A DNA stretch of 64,000 bases from Varroa destructor (GCF_002443255.2 NW_019211455.1:14179080-14243079), one strand, 5' to 3'; counted from the first letter of the stretch, positions 25,840-39,541 are shown. The notes: generated by a model from the letters alone, not told the origin. A program made the numbers and translations.

Positions 25840-28800
25840 AGAATTTAATTTATATATAATAATAATTTATATATCATAATTAGGAGTCTCCTTGGACTTA
25901 CAAGACAGTTCTCCTACTACCGCTGCTCTTGTTCCCCACACTCCCCAGTCGGTCACCCCTGCCACCCGTCCGTTTGCTTTATAGTGACTCATCGCGCGAT
26001 AAACGCAGCACACAGCCACTGACTGGCACCAACCCATTATTCACTGCCATTATTAGAACAGCATGCTTTAGTATTGGGAAGTTTTGGCTGAAACGAAAAA
26101 AAAAACATTATGATATTATACCTATGAATGAGCGGTGATAGTTACAGGTACAGTTACTGCAGTAGTACCTCCCGTGATAATATGGTCGTAGGACGTTTGT
26201 TTGCTAAACTTACGTACGCATGGTGCCTCGGCTTCGAAATCGGACGTAGGCACACTACGTTTCGCGTTGGGAGCCAGCCGTCCGAAGCAATATCAAACGT
26301 AACGTACTTGAAACACATATCACATAGTAATAATTCATACCTCGCCCCTTAGTTTCATCCGTTTTAAGCAAATGTCTGATACGTCCGACAGCAGTAGATA
26401 CGCTTACACCAAAATACAAGAACCGTGTTAACGCGCGCGCTCTTAGCACCTGATTCAACCTGTGGATCGCCATCAGCGGGGGTGAAATTATAACCGTAGA
26501 TGAAATCACACTTGAAAGCGCTGAAGTTATTCCCTTCATTGATGCTGTTTAACTATATGCCTGAATTCTCCAGAGGAAACTGTGGCGCTGCCCAGAACGA
26601 TACAGCAGAACCAATCTACGTTCTGCATTTTACTATGCAGTCATCGCCGCACTGCTGATGTATACCGGTTCAACACGAACGACCCCTTCAGTCTATCCTC
26701 ACTTAGTTAACTGGTTTATAGCTACGTTGTTGTTATTGTTACGAGCTGCCATTCTCACCGTACCTACTTTAATGGCCTGTATCGTGTCAATGTTCGACAG
26801 TGATAATGTTGTTACGCTGAAATAGTATAGGCTCGTAGGCTAACACAGGCATCGACAGACTCCTCCACAGCGAATGGCCTATGCTAGTCAGCGAGGATAG
26901 AGAGCCGATGCAACAACCGAACATGGTGGTCAGTCATTCTAGTCAACCCCTTGCTTTCGAGGTCAGCTGTATCACGGCAACGAAGAATTATGGCCAGTGT
27001 AAGGAGAACAAGTGGGTAAACAGGACAATCCTTAACGCTGTCGTCATTATTAGCAATACACACATGCAAAGGCGTGCACACAATATTTCTGTTCTGATCC
27101 TGGACATTTTCTTGATATGCAATTGGATGGACTATAATCTCATCGGAATTCGGTAAATAATGCAGATAATAACGCCGAGGTCAGCACCCTGTGAATCGAT
27201 GGAGGTTCCAGAGCACTAGCGCGATTGTGCTAGAGTCGTTCACTAGCGAGCGTTATCCTGAGCAAATGCAGACCATTTTTCAGACAAACCGACTTGAACC
27301 AGACTAACTTCATTGTAGAAAACGCACTGTGAACTATAGCTCAACGATGTTCAGGGCTTGAGAACAAACTTATCATACCCTGGACAACTGACAAAAACAG
27401 AGGCCAATTAAGCAGGGGGACTAGAAAGATCAATTCCAATGTAGCGGGGGTTAGCCCGTGATTTTTCTCATATCGAATCCGGCGTACGTCACTGTTCAAA
27501 ATGGTTTAAACTTTTCACCGAGGTATTTTTTTATTATAGTGTTATAGGTCTGAGTTACAGACAGCGAGTCGGTAAGTTGTTCTAACTTTGACTAGTATGC
27601 GCAAAGGACCACTGGCCATCGTCGAATAGCTGTACGAATTTCTGAAACTACACAAAAAACTTACCACATTATTGGGAAAGTTATCAATATGCGTCCTATC
27701 TACCACGATTCCAATAAGTTCACAATAAAACAAAGTTTCGAGTGAAAAATGAGCTCTTCGTACTGCTAGGTAGATCACGGTTAATCTGCGCTCAGGATGA
27801 GCTATCTCAGCAGAAAAATAGAACTAACAGTATGGCCATATTCGGTACTGCCAGTTGAAATCAAATCAAGATTTCAAATACTAATGCGACCGTTTTCAGG
27901 GTTTCATCCTCAGGTCTGTTAGATCGAATAGTACGGCATTGTTGTTGACCACAATCTCTTGGCTAAGTCAAACGTACCGAGACGGATCAAAGTATGGCCA
28001 GAAAAATAGACAAACATCTTAACTATATGCTTCTTTAGACAAAGAGCAACGTTAAAGGGTCGTATCTTCGGCGTGCAAATGCGTACAGTCTTTTAAATGT
28101 ATACTAAAGCACAGCTCGTTCGTCACGTATATAGAAAGGCGAGCATTTTGAGCTAGAACGGGAACTATAATCATTTTCACATACAAGAAATGGTTTCGTG
28201 CACGACGCCAGTATTCCGTTCTGGCCTCAGTTAGCTTCCAATGGGTATAACTCGTTTTATTTAGAATAGACATTTTCTCAATCCAGCTTCCCCTTACATC
28301 CGTAGCCTTCAAGTGTAGAAAATAATCGCTATGAGTCGTCAACAAACCTCCTAACCTACCCGCGCGTAGTTTGGCGTTTAAAACTGGTTTTAAATCTCCT
28401 AGTCAGGGGGGTGAAACAAGAAAAGTCCTAGAGGATGAGACCTCTTTGATAGTTGCGTTTTTAACCCAATGTTCGCTATTGTTCGATCAAGCATCGTCGG
28501 CGTATAGGTTTTCGTCCGGTTTTACCATGTGGTGTAGACCAGTTTTGAGTAACGGACGATCGACGAAGCGCGTCTGAATACAAGTTAAGTTTTTCAAGGG
28601 CAATTTTCTAAGTTAGTGATCTATGTAACGCCAGTTGTCCTATACGGGCAAGCAGATGTCATTGCTTTTCGGATGGTAGCATTTCTGTTTATGCAGATGC
28701 GCATTGCTATCGCATGCCCTTATTGTGGGACACATTGTATAGAGTGTGGAAGCCAAGGGATGACATGGACAAACGTTTGCGATCGTATGTTTGACGCGAA

Positions 28801-28866
28801 ATCCGTGAAAGTAGGGTTTATTTCGAAAACTATTGTTTCATATCAATGCCAGCTAATAATATATAG

Positions 28867-28882
28867 ATCATCATCATCATCA
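28867..28882. repeat. (ATC)5 microsatellite
   Basis: Five ATC units inside AT-rich DNA. Short and unremarkable. Confidence 0.85.
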
Positions 28883-29506
28883 TTTATTTACATTTTCGTA
28901 CTAGTCAAGTATCGAACAGTATGTAAATGTATTTTTAAATGAATAACTAGTACAGTTAATTATATGTAGAATTGAACTTACCTGACACTCTTGATTAACA
29001 TTAAACAAAGTTTTTTTTTTGAAATAATAACGGGAAGTTTCGCTAAAATGATTACGCCGACTGAATGCACCAGCGGCTATTGTGACCGATGCCTCTTTAT
29101 TTGTCAAGTAATAAACGCTGATAAACTAGCAGTTAGTAGAGCTGAGCTAGCCATAATATAGGATATCATATGAGTCACTTCATTGAAGCTTGAATATATA
29201 TGGCAAGCCAATGGCGTCCGAACGTGTTTCCTTGGCCCTGTTTAGCACGTATCATACTTCAACCATACTAGGCGATATTTCAGAGTTTTAAATCATTATT
29301 ATAGATTATAAATTTACATTTATAATAGTTAAAAACATTTATTTACAATAACCAGTAATTGAAGTCTTCTCTGACTTGGTATGATGCGTTTTCATTTGTA
29401 ACTGAAGTGCTATAGACTTAGTTAATCAGTTATTTATAGTAGTTACGTAAAGTGATACAGAGGCACATAGTTACTGTTGTCCTGTCACAATCGCAATTGA
29501 ATTTGT

Positions 29507-29561
29507 ATTACTAGCTGGCCTACATATATGGCCTAACTATATATGTAGGCCAGCTAGTAAT
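29507..29561. repeat. 23-bp perfect inverted repeat with 9-nt loop
   Basis: Bases 29507-29529 (starting ATTACTAGCTGGCC) are the exact reverse complement of 29539-29561. The 9-base spacer is GGCCTAACT. The stem has mixed composition rather than simple AT, so it is unlikely to be low complexity. It could be the core of a small MITE, a recent inverted duplication, or a hairpin RNA if transcribed. It is short for a typical pre-miRNA, whose arms usually extend past 30 bp. Confidence 0.85.
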
Positions 29562-30200
29562 CCTCGGATAAAGAGGCATTTAGCGACTGCCGTCTATATA
29601 CCGGGGACGGAGTGAGTAATTTGGAAGGACGTCATACAGTTCAATCTAGCCTGACCCAGATATCAATTTCTCATGTACCATTGCTGAAGTGTTAGCTTTA
29701 GCCATTTCGTTATAAAGTATAAACTGTAGCTGATCAAGTGAAGACGTTCATAGACGAACGATGTCTAATTAATACTGAAAAATTTCTGTAGTACCAAACG
29801 AGCGTCGCACTGTAAATTCTATGGCACGTAAAATTTAAGCATCGCTGTTCATGCGACTGTCAATAATCGCTGTTGTCACGCCATCATTGAAAGTGTTTTC
29901 TGCATATTCCTGTGTTAACTGCAAGCTTGGTGTTCTATGATTGTTTCATTTGAAGAGGTAACTTGAACTTTACCGGTTTTAAATTCCATCTCCCCAAACA
30001 CCATCCTCCCAATTTAATCAGCCGAAAAAAAAATCCAGTACAATGAATGCAAATACATCTCGGAAAATTATCCCGATTTGTTTCTACCCATCTGACGCAC
30101 GCATCTAATACAAACGCATTTACTTACTTCTAGCGTATATCTACCCTCTATTATCCTTGCTCATATGGGCGTGTCTGTTTGGCCTCTTTTTTTCGCCACC

Positions 30201-32760
30201 GTCTTTATCACATTCTTGCTCCCCTGATAGCGTCGTGATTTAGAAAGCTTGCCCCACGCCGACGACTGTCAGCAAAAGACGCAACGTCGAAGATGCACAT
30301 AGGAACTCTAGCATATCTTCGATGCCGATCAGATTTTCGGTCTCCGCCATTACACAACATCAGACGGGCCGTCACGTCAGGAGCACCGCCGAGACATTAC
30401 CATTACCACTTGCATGCTGTCCTGCGACACCTAGTGGCCTTGGACCAGGACCGCCTAACAAGAGTAGGTCTCGTTATTCGGCTTGTTCCCTCGATTCTCG
30501 ACTGCATCTACAAGCCATACTGCCACGACGCGGGGTTACAGTATGGCAACAGCTGCGGCAACATCTCCTCTTATTTCCTCAGTTCAGCCGTTTGTCGTAG
30601 TTATCGGCGTTGTTGCTGTCGTTGAGCCAAGTGCTTTCTACGTTAGTGTTACACTATATATTATCAGAAACAGGGCTGGGTCTCGGTGTCTGTATGGAAA
30701 TACGCTTTGCTGGCCAGCGGCTCGGCCCGATCTGTCAGCCCCGATCTCTACAGCGGCAATTGGCTCCCAGAAGCAGCACCCTGTTGTGTTACTTCGTATT
30801 CGCCGTGGCCGTCGCCCCGCCACAGCTGCAGCTGGTGGCTCCAGCGCCGCTACGTTCAGGAACACTGTCTCTTGTGCGGTGCACCCACCGTTCCTCCTGT
30901 ATATGCGTTTGCTTTGCAGGCGCCCCTGGTCGGGCTTTTCATCCATCCTTCTCTTCCCCAGCTTCTCTCTCCCCTTCGTTGCTTGCGGTAGCCGGTGAGT
31001 GCCACCGTCGATTCGAGCGCTTTGTGTGCTTTCATTGCGTTGGCACTCTTCTGTTCTTATGGTTGTCATGGCGACCGACATTTCATGCATACATGGCAGT
31101 GGGCTGCGGGCGGCGAACACCGAACGACCCGTGCCAAGCCTCCGATCCTACAGAAACAGTATTCACCACACACACAGAGATGCAGTCGGTGGTCGACAGG
31201 CGGCGCCCAGCGGTGCTTCGAATGCCTCGACTACCGCCGTCGGGTACTGTCAGGGGTTCAGCCGGGGATCTGGTCGGGGGACGAATGGAGGTTACGGGGA
31301 CGACGACGACGCTCTGGAGGAGAGCAAGAAAGCCTGGCCGAGTGGGGTAAAGGGGGCAGAAAGAGGGGTTAGCTGCCGCCGTACGGCACAAGCGGGGGGG
31401 TCTGCTGCTACCGGCAGTCGCTCGGTTAGGGGCCTCGCTCTTGTGTTTGTAGGACGCGAGCTGCACCCGTGTGTGTCTGTCCGCATATGTGGCTCCCGCT
31501 AGCAGTGGTCTTGCTGCTGCTGACTTTTCTAGCGGAGGTTGGGAGATTGCTCAGCAGCGCTCGAGAGGGTCTGTCTGCCTGACGCGGCGCTTAGCGGCGG
31601 CGGCAGTAACTGGTTCAGCAGAAACTCGGTGAGGGGCGGAGCGCTCTTGGTTAGGTTCGTCGTCGCCGGCAATGAACGGCCAGCCAACTTTAAGCCGCGC
31701 AGCAGAGTGGCGACCCACACAGAGAGCTCCGACATCGCTGCGGGCAGCCGACGAGCACAAGTAGCAGCAACAGCAAAAGCATCAACATCAGCGCCGCGAG
31801 ACAATAGCAGCCGATAGTAGAGCGAGAGACGGGGCGATAGGGGAGGAGGCTGGCTGTAAGGTACAGCAGGAAGTAGTGGCGGCAGAAACCGCTGCAGCCG
31901 CTCCCTCATTGCTTGCTCGATCTCTGCCGAAAGAATGGCACAGAGAGGGAGAGAGAAAGCCGCCGCCTCCGACAGAGAAGCACAGGCGAGGCGGTGTCGT
32001 TGGCGGTAGCAGCGGCGGCGACGGAGGCAGTGGCAGCAGCGGGCTAGTAGTATTCGTTCGTATTCCTAAATTCTGCTGATGTTTCTGCTGCTGCTGCTGC
32101 TGCTACACCGATACTACTTCTATTAATGCTAGAGTGGAGTCGGTCGCCTGTTTTTACCTCTCCTCGCCACTCTTTCACGCTCTCCCGTCTTCTTTCTTGC
32201 TTTCGCACTCTCTCCATCTCCGTCTTTCGTTTTTTCCCGCTTTATGCTTTTGCACCAGTCCTGCGGCGACGCGATAGTCGCCTTTTACCCCAACTAGGAA
32301 ACAAAGTGTAACGCTACATGAGAATTACGTTCAGCAGCTTCTGTTGTTGTTGATGCTGTTATCGATGCTGCCGCCAAATTGCCTAAAATTGCTATCGCTA
32401 GTGATGCTGGTCATGCCTGCGGTAACGGCGGTTTTGCGAGTTTCGTTTGCGCGTGTTCTGCTTGAGTTATTAGACGACAGCTGGAGACGGACGGACGGGC
32501 GGGTGAACGGCGAAATAAGATGTGCGACAGGCTAACATATAAACGCGGGGATCAACGGGGGAGGTGCAGTGGGAAACAGTTTTTCCGGCTTGTTCGATAG
32601 CTAGGAAACGAAGAAAGGTTTGCTCGAACGAAGAAAGGAAAGAGACCCAAAACTGATATGTGCGCGATACGGGGACTCTGTTGCGTCAGCATTACTCGTA
32701 AAATCCCTGGTCTACTAGTGGGTGTGTTGTGAGAAATTGTCGTTGTTGTTGTCATGAGTA
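30201..32760. other. GC-rich island, CAG/CTG-rich, no confirmed gene
   Basis: Strongly GC- and CpG-rich. Long frames exist on both strands (up to 246 codons), but they overlap one another and several do not begin with ATG. Features include a donor-like GTGAGT at 30994-30999, (CTG)6 at 32085-32102, and a TATA-like TATAAA at about 32537. A 5' exon or promoter region is the most natural reading, but no coding exon can be fixed. Confidence 0.35.
32085..32102 (+). repeat. (CTG)6 microsatellite
   Basis: Six CTG units in the GC-rich island, followed by CTAC. Similar short CTG runs occur throughout the islands. Confidence 0.9.
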
Positions 32761-34658
32761 CTGATCAAAGGTGCTATTAATGCCGCTCAATATAGAGGAT
32801 AGAAATGCCTGCTAATCCTTTGCTGCTGGTGATCGTTGCCGACAAAAGCTGTATTGAAATATCGGGATAGAATTGTTGACAAAAAAAATGTGCGAAATAT
32901 TCTCTGCTTGCTATTTAATGATGTTCAGTGTCATGTACGTTGCTGGATTCAGCAGGTTCAGCGTTACTGGTATTTTAGCCTGTCCCCTAATAACGCGTTC
33001 GTCTAAATTTAGAGACACGTAAGGTGGTCTAGGTTCAAAACCGGGCGTAAACATACTGTTTCATACTGGGGGTCAGCCGTCTGAAACAGTGCCTGCCGAC
33101 AGCAGCAGCATACTATATTACTATGCAAACTTCAGTTTTTGTCAACTAACAATTGTTTGGCAATATTAGGGGTACTAATGCTACAACGAGATAAGTGCTA
33201 CCAGTTCAACAATTAGGCAAAGCATTATTGATATATAAACAGTTATTTATGCTGGAAGATAACATTATATCTATGGTATCAGCTGGGTGATTTTAAGTAC
33301 GAGGCGAAAAGTAAGCTTGAACTGTTACGACCTGTCTGAAGATACTGAAATTTAATTTCGGATTACCTTTTCCCACAAATATTTCTCGATCTCAGTTAGT
33401 TATCGGCCCACAAAAGTACTTAAAATATCTTTAACTACAAAATATATTCACAAAACAAATAGTTTGATTATTACTTCATCTAGCTTTCTAAATCTCTGGT
33501 CGCGGTGTTTAGACGGCCAAATCAAATCGGTAGGCTAACCCTGCGTGGTAGCCAAGTTCTGCGGTGTCTCAGGAACATTACTTTTGTTAATGTACAGATA
33601 CGTTCTAGAGCACAAATCATCATATAACGCACGAACAAGATTTACGAAAGCGCACTGTGTGTTTTACCCTATCTTCTCTAGATATGAAGACTACATATTT
33701 ACAAAAAAAAAAACAAATTAATTTTATTCATTTACATATATTGTGTAGTATGTGTCGTTGGCGGAACGTGCGGCGACCCTAACCTAGAATATCCTTATAC
33801 ATATAAAGGGAGATAAAGCTATACGGGACAGAGTCTCTATGGGCCAATGTGCTTTCCTACAACAGGACTATACATTTACCATTTTAATTCTAACAGTTTT
33901 TTCATATACACACGGGACAGAAAGTTTGCGTTACTGGGTTTCTTCTCTGATCAAATTTTAAAATGTGGAACCGTATAGGACAGATGAGGTCTTCCCGTAT
34001 TTCATCGAAAATCTGTTTAATGTTAAAGAAGAAAGAAGTTACAACCTAAGGCAAACCGAAAGCAAACTAAATTGTTCTAAATTCATAATATTCAATCATA
34101 TCTTATAGCAGCCTTGGGAGTTGAGGCAGGGGCTATAAGGCTCATAGGACTTCGAGCATATACAGAGAAGTTGATGTACATCTTGCAGAATAAGAGCTTA
34201 GAGTACAACTCGGTATACGTAGACATATATATGTCAAGTTCGATTAAGGCATCGTATTTTACCATTTGCTGCAATACGTGTTATTGTAATACAACAATAA
34301 CACATGTTATTGGTAGTGATTAAAACATGTTTGAATTTCTTCATTGGCACAATGTATCGTTTGAGCAAAACAATATTGTCAACGTGTGTGCGCTACATCA
34401 TCCAAATTTAATGATCGTATAGGTTTTTAGTATGGTCGAGTTGACCTTGGGAAACGATACGCACATCGTTACTCTTTTCTCACACTTTTCGAAGAAAACA
34501 ACACACGGAGACGTGGCAGTACTTCAACCGTTCGAAAGCCGAGCTCACATCGTGAAGCGGAACTGTGTCTCCAGCTATGGTAAACAAATCAGTCTACTGC
34601 CCGCCTATCTTACAGTGAACTATTAAAAAGCATACTTCCTTCTAACCAAAATCACAGC

Positions 34659-34679
34659 TTTTTTTTTTTTTTTTTTTTT
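34659..34679 (+). repeat. Poly-T run (21)
   Basis: Twenty-one T bases. This could be the reversed poly-A tail of a retroposed sequence inserted on the - strand, but I see no recognisable element beside it. Confidence 0.9.
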
Positions 34680-35057
34680 CTATTTTAGCTCTATTGAACG
34701 TCACACATCTCGATATGCTTTCCTATATATATATGTACATATAATGTGTGCGTAGTCCTCAACAATCAATTACAGTTGGCTATACTTATTTGAGATTTAT
34801 TTAACCCTTCATCCGTGACACATTCTCGTATTCAACACAAACAAATTCTATATAATATAGATATTTGTAAGCGAGTCAACTAGCCATCTTTTAATAATAG
34901 TGAACGAGCCCCTCAATAGGAAGCTAAGGTCGCATGTTATCTCCCTCCATTACTCCTTCGATTACCTTGTAAATATCCCTGCCGTCAAAGACAGTTTGAA
35001 GATGCTAGGTTTTTGCGGGGCTGATCATGTAACATAATTCCATACACTCATACTAAC

Positions 35058-35074
35058 ATATATATATATATATA
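35058..35074. repeat. (TA)n tract
   Basis: About eight TA units, followed shortly by a second short TA run. Ordinary low complexity. Confidence 0.85.
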
Positions 35075-35644
35075 CGAGTATATATAAGTAGTTGTGTATA
35101 GATGTGTTACTGTAGTTGTTATCTATGCCTATACGTTGTCATTTAACATCATTGATTTTTTTGCGAGAAGTGCATAAAGCGGCGGAAGGAGATGTATGGG
35201 ACGACTACAGACTTTACGAAAAGGACAAAGACGTACTAGTTTCGTTGGCTGGTATTTGTTGTTGGTACGTGAAGGGGCGAGGAACAAATAGCTTAAGTGA
35301 TCCTGGATGTTGAGACAACTGGTGGCGCAACGACTCAAACAGTAGCGTGCTCTGAGCGCAGGCTTCTTTGTTAGTTGATACGGCCGCAGTCCGTCACGCC
35401 TGCAACTGATGAGGATACCCAGAGCTTGCTAGTCACATCGGAGCCTTCGGCCACGAGAAAGGGGGAGCAGTTAAAAGGCTGGGTCTGATCATCCCTTACC
35501 AGTATCCACTGTGGTAGCACTACTACTCGCGGGTGAGAAGCAATTGCCAGTTCCCCAAAAAGGGCACGGAATTGGCTGTCGAGGGGGCGCATTGTTGACT
35601 GGGGAAATGTTCTGCATAAACTCGGCGACTGGCTATCACAACCG

Positions 35645-35648
<4 letters not shown>

Positions 35649-35690
<42 letters not shown>
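35649..35690 (+). repeat. (CT)14-(CA)7 compound microsatellite
   Basis: About fourteen CT units run directly into seven CA units. A typical animal compound dinucleotide repeat. The - strand reads as an Arg/Glu-rich low-complexity peptide, explaining the ORF there. Confidence 0.95.
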
Positions 35691-35691
<1 letters not shown>

Positions 35692-38473
35692 TGACACACT
35701 TGAATGTTGTTTTCATCCCTTTTCGCACTATACGTATAGTCAGCATGTATGTCCAACGTTTCGAACGAGGCCATCGCTGCGTTGAGCTACACTGGGCTAC
35801 AAACCATTCGCAGCAAATGCGGTGCGCAAAAGTAACCAGTTCCTTACTTGGACATTCCCATCAGGATTTACTTAGGATTTAGGCGCGTTGTTCTCTGCGC
35901 TTGCCTTCAGCCGCTGTCAACTGAAGCGTCGTACAGTTGACGATCGCGTGGAGCAGAAGCAGCCACAAGCAATGTTCTACTCAGGAAGTTAGCACTGCTT
36001 TGCGCCGTTAGTTAAGGCAGTAGCACAGCAACGAAACGCCGCGAAAATTCAGTCCACTCTACGTCCCACTTTAGGGGGACAAGTTCCTACTAGTAGGCAA
36101 TGCCTCTCCGAGACATTTCAACAGCCCAGCAACAGTGGATTTATATGCAGTCTAGGGGGCGTGCGGATGCCGTTACCCAACAGAAGAGATGTAGTGGGGC
36201 TTGGCAGACAGGCAGGCGCAAAGGGCAATGTTTTCGAGTGCGGTACAGACGACCAGGCCTAGCGAGCGTGGACATAAACCAAACGCATCGTTCCCATATT
36301 GTTCTAATATTTTAGAGAGGACAATGAAGCGTAGGAAACAGCTTTCCACTGATGCTGCTATGGAAACGAAGTACGCCGCTCGGCAAGCCAGGGCTTCAAA
36401 TGCGCATTTGGGCAAACTTTTCACAAGGAGATAATTTCGGTAGCACCACAATTCACTATTCGGAAATGAATTTAATTTATTATAGTACATGACTGATACA
36501 AAATAAACATTACTGCATGAACAAGCCTGTTTGTGACCAGACGAACCAGTTATTGTACTTAATGTTTATCACATATGTTGATTGACACATGTTTTTTGTT
36601 GCCGTTAATTATCAGAGTGTTTTTCGAGATGCTTAAGTCTCAAAAAATTACGAGATATACATACATAACCCAAACTCAAGCAAGAAATCCTAGGGTACTT
36701 TTTTTGTTTGCCGTGATGTCAGGCATTTTTCTTTTTTCCCGTAACATTCTTTAGGTGAGCTAGGGCTTTAGGGCTCAGAGAGTGCTCTTAAGAACAATCA
36801 ATGCTTTTTAAAGAAAAAGAGATCTAATTTGATAGCTTTGATCATATTTGTTTGAAGTCAGGGAGCATGACAGAATAGCCCGTGCCTTGAAGTGCCTTCA
36901 ACCAATGCCTTTTCAAACTGATATTCAATATACAATACAATATGTAAATACATTGTTTATAAGATAATTAAAACCTAATACTGCAATACCCGTGTCGTTT
37001 GCTTTCGCGGGGAACAGGTTACTCAGGATCGATTGAGTCACTACTTACAGGCTTTCAGAACACCTTCAACCATATAGTAATGAGCGCCCCCTGCCTCATA
37101 CCTCAGTGAACAGACGAATAGGAACTATATCCCAATCTGTAATACTATGCAATCATAATCATTCTGGGAATTTCTCTGCTCACACAGTTGGTACCATTCC
37201 AGTTAAATAGTATTTCAAGTTTTAGATCCGGCATTGTTCGTTGACCATTGTGTTAGATGTATGACTTCAAACGCAAAATGAGGTGCGTACGCCTTCGACC
37301 ACCACGTGTGTCTAAATTTAACAGGCAAAGGCGGAATCTCTGCGTTATGTGGCTTATAAAGCTGGCCTTACCCTGAACTGATGGCGCCGCTTCCTAATTT
37401 TATTAAGGAATGACCTAGCACGTATGCTTCAATCGACGTACTTTTGAGTTATTTCATGTAAACGCTTCTATACCTATATAAGTACAAGCAAAATACATGA
37501 TTTACTAAATAAAATCTTAAATCGTAAACATTACAAAAGAAAGGGTTAGGAATCCAAATCAAATTGGCCGTTGAAGGTCCGGTACATTTTTAGGGTTACA
37601 TTCATTCTTGATAGAATACGTCCACGTTTATGTTGAAAATACCATCCACAAAAAAGGACTAATGTCACAATTTTTTCACTACATATCAAAGGATTACTCG
37701 CAGAAGGCAAAACGTTTTTCTTTTAAAAGTTGGCTGTAAAAACAATTTTCGTCCTGAAGTCTATGGGCAAGTTCCCTGGAATGGATATGCCAACTCAATG
37801 AATCTACACCTGTGCACAGGCAATCAGATCTTTGCCCGTAAAATAAAAGTCTTCTATTTCAACGTAAATGCAATGATTTAAAAAAAATTAGAAGCCAAGG
37901 ATCACCAGTTTTGCCTAAAATGCGGTTCGTCTCCATTGGTATTTTAAATGTGGCTCAAAAAAAGACTAATTAACGCGATTATTTAACTGAATAAAAAATG
38001 TTCCTTCTAGTTCAACCAAGACAAACTTAAGGCTCTTTAGCCTGCATATAAACATTACTGTCCTCCGGCAAAATTAGCTCCTGTTCAAAAATATTCGTTC
38101 CTGTGCAAAGAAAGTGTGTCCAATGTTTTGGGCCTTCCTTAAATTTTATACCTTCCCACAGTTAGGGCTTCCATTTTAAATGCGCGAGTTTTTATTATAT
38201 GCACCAACCATTACTTGTACTAAAGGGATGAGATTGATATATAAACAAACTATACCCAGTGCAATAGATAATGCGAATCAGTGTTTCCGTCTAATACATC
38301 TCAGTCTCATAATTCTCTTTTATATGAAGCTGCTCGAACCTCGATTTATGACATATGGCATACTCAATATCTTAACCGTAGATTGAGACGAACGTAGTAC
38401 TTTATTACGGATTATAGACGCGTTCGTCAAAACACGTTCGAAAACGTGTTGATGATATCCCGTATCCACTTGA

Positions 38474-38701
38474 ATCTCGACTTTTGTTGACTATCAAAGA
38501 ACACTTGACGCAGTCAAAACGTCTTTTGATATGCTTCCCTTGATAGAACAGCCAGTGGAGTATCACGTATTAGCCTAAAAGGACTACGACGTTAGTGAGT
38601 ATCATATTATATCCACCCTATTAATCAGAGGATTGAAAGAGAAGGTTCGTTGGGAAGATGACAATCATTATTTAGGCGAGAACTATAATGCCAGAACAAA
38701 C
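38474..38701 (+). pseudogene. Possible decayed coding segment, family unknown
   Basis: One + strand frame reads for 76 codons with a single stop (TAA at 38576) and looks protein-like, with segments such as VDYQRTLDAVKTSFDMLP and IRGLKEKVRWEDDNHY. It is closed by stops at 38471 and 38702. The same frame stays largely open for another 55 codons. I recognise no family. It could be a fragment of an old transposon protein or retroposed gene, or a chance reading. AT-rich neighbours to the 3' side hold a LINE relic about 2.4 kb away. Confidence 0.2.
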
Positions 38702-38938
38702 TGAACGTTCGTACGAATGCTTAAGACAGCTATGCAGTGCATTGGAATACTCCAGTGTTTGTATGTTTTTTTTATGCTGGTCACATTAGTTTTTACAGGT
38801 AGACAATGTCGTAAGAGTTTAACCTGCCCGTTGCTGAGTGCTCGAACACGAATAATGGTATAATCTACAACAACAGAGCTTCAACGGCCTGTCATGCATT
38901 CACGATAGCGAGGAATGTATTTGAATTGTAAGACGAAG

Positions 38939-38956
38939 CTAGTGGCGCCATCTAGG
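38939..38956 (-). promoter_or_regulatory. Candidate CTCF-binding motif
   Basis: On the - strand the bases read CCTAGATGGCGCCACTAG. The AGATGGCGCC core fits the CTCF consensus conserved across bilaterians (AGRKGGCGC), with CC three bases upstream of the AG as expected. The site is also nearly palindromic around GGCGCC. Binding is inferred from the motif only. Confidence 0.35.
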
Positions 38957-39072
38957 TTGTCCCTAGCAAACTTGACAGACTCGGTTAGAAACGGGTCTGG
39001 TTCTTTGATAGGAGCATCGCCGTCTGAGTAGATTAGTTTGGGACGCACTAACGCGTATTGATCATAATGTAA

Positions 39073-39093
39073 CCACAGAAATAAATTCTGTGG
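39073..39093. other. 8-bp hairpin
   Basis: CCACAGAA at 39073-39080 pairs with TTCTGTGG at 39086-39093 across a 5-base loop. Small, possibly fortuitous. Confidence 0.6.
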
Positions 39094-39541
39094 CTTCTTT
39101 GTGTCCCTAAAAAAGAAAACAGCTACTGTAAATATACAGTGGATCAGCTGTATCAAACTACTGTAAACTGAACCGTACTGGTCTGTAGGGTATTTAGCAG
39201 AACCGACATCCAAAAGCGGCACTGAACACGTAGTGCCGACATTATGCGCCTCGAAAACAAATATGGAACCAACTGAGTGTGCTTATTACCCAGTTAGTTA
39301 TTGAACTTCTTCCATAATATGCTCTCGATAGAACTTTATTTTCTTGGCCTGCATGCAAGCAAGATTCACTTGCTTACTCAAAAGGGCAACAAAGCTTTCA
39401 ATGAGTATTTAGGTAGTCATGTATGATGCAATATACAAAATAAACAAGAGAAAATTCTCTCTTTTATTTGTGATGTCGATGATAGAATCGGTGGTTTGGA
39501 TTTTACCGAAAAGCGAATTGTTCGTGGCATGATTTACTAAC

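Larger units (their letters stand above)
25840..30200. other. Gene-free AT-rich stretch
   Basis: No gene supported. Open frames of 65-108 codons on both strands show no domains. An (ATC)5 tract lies at 28867-28882 and a 23-bp stem hairpin at 29507-29561. Several short TA-rich inverted repeats occur around 29296-29332. Confidence 0.55.
32761..38470. other. Gene-free AT-rich stretch
   Basis: Contains a T21 run (34659-34679), a (TA)n tract (35058-35074), and a (CT)n-(CA)n compound microsatellite (35649-35690). At 33028-33045 the bases GGTTCAAAACC match an RNA polymerase III B-box, but no complete tRNA or SINE body is evident. ORFs are short and domain-free. Confidence 0.55.

Noticed and set aside
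30610..31350. 246-codon + strand frame
   Set aside because: It starts at TTG, overlaps open frames in every direction and has no recognisable protein segment.
33028..33045. B-box-like GGTTCAAAACC
   Set aside because: A lone B-box without an A-box at the right distance does not support a tRNA or SINE.
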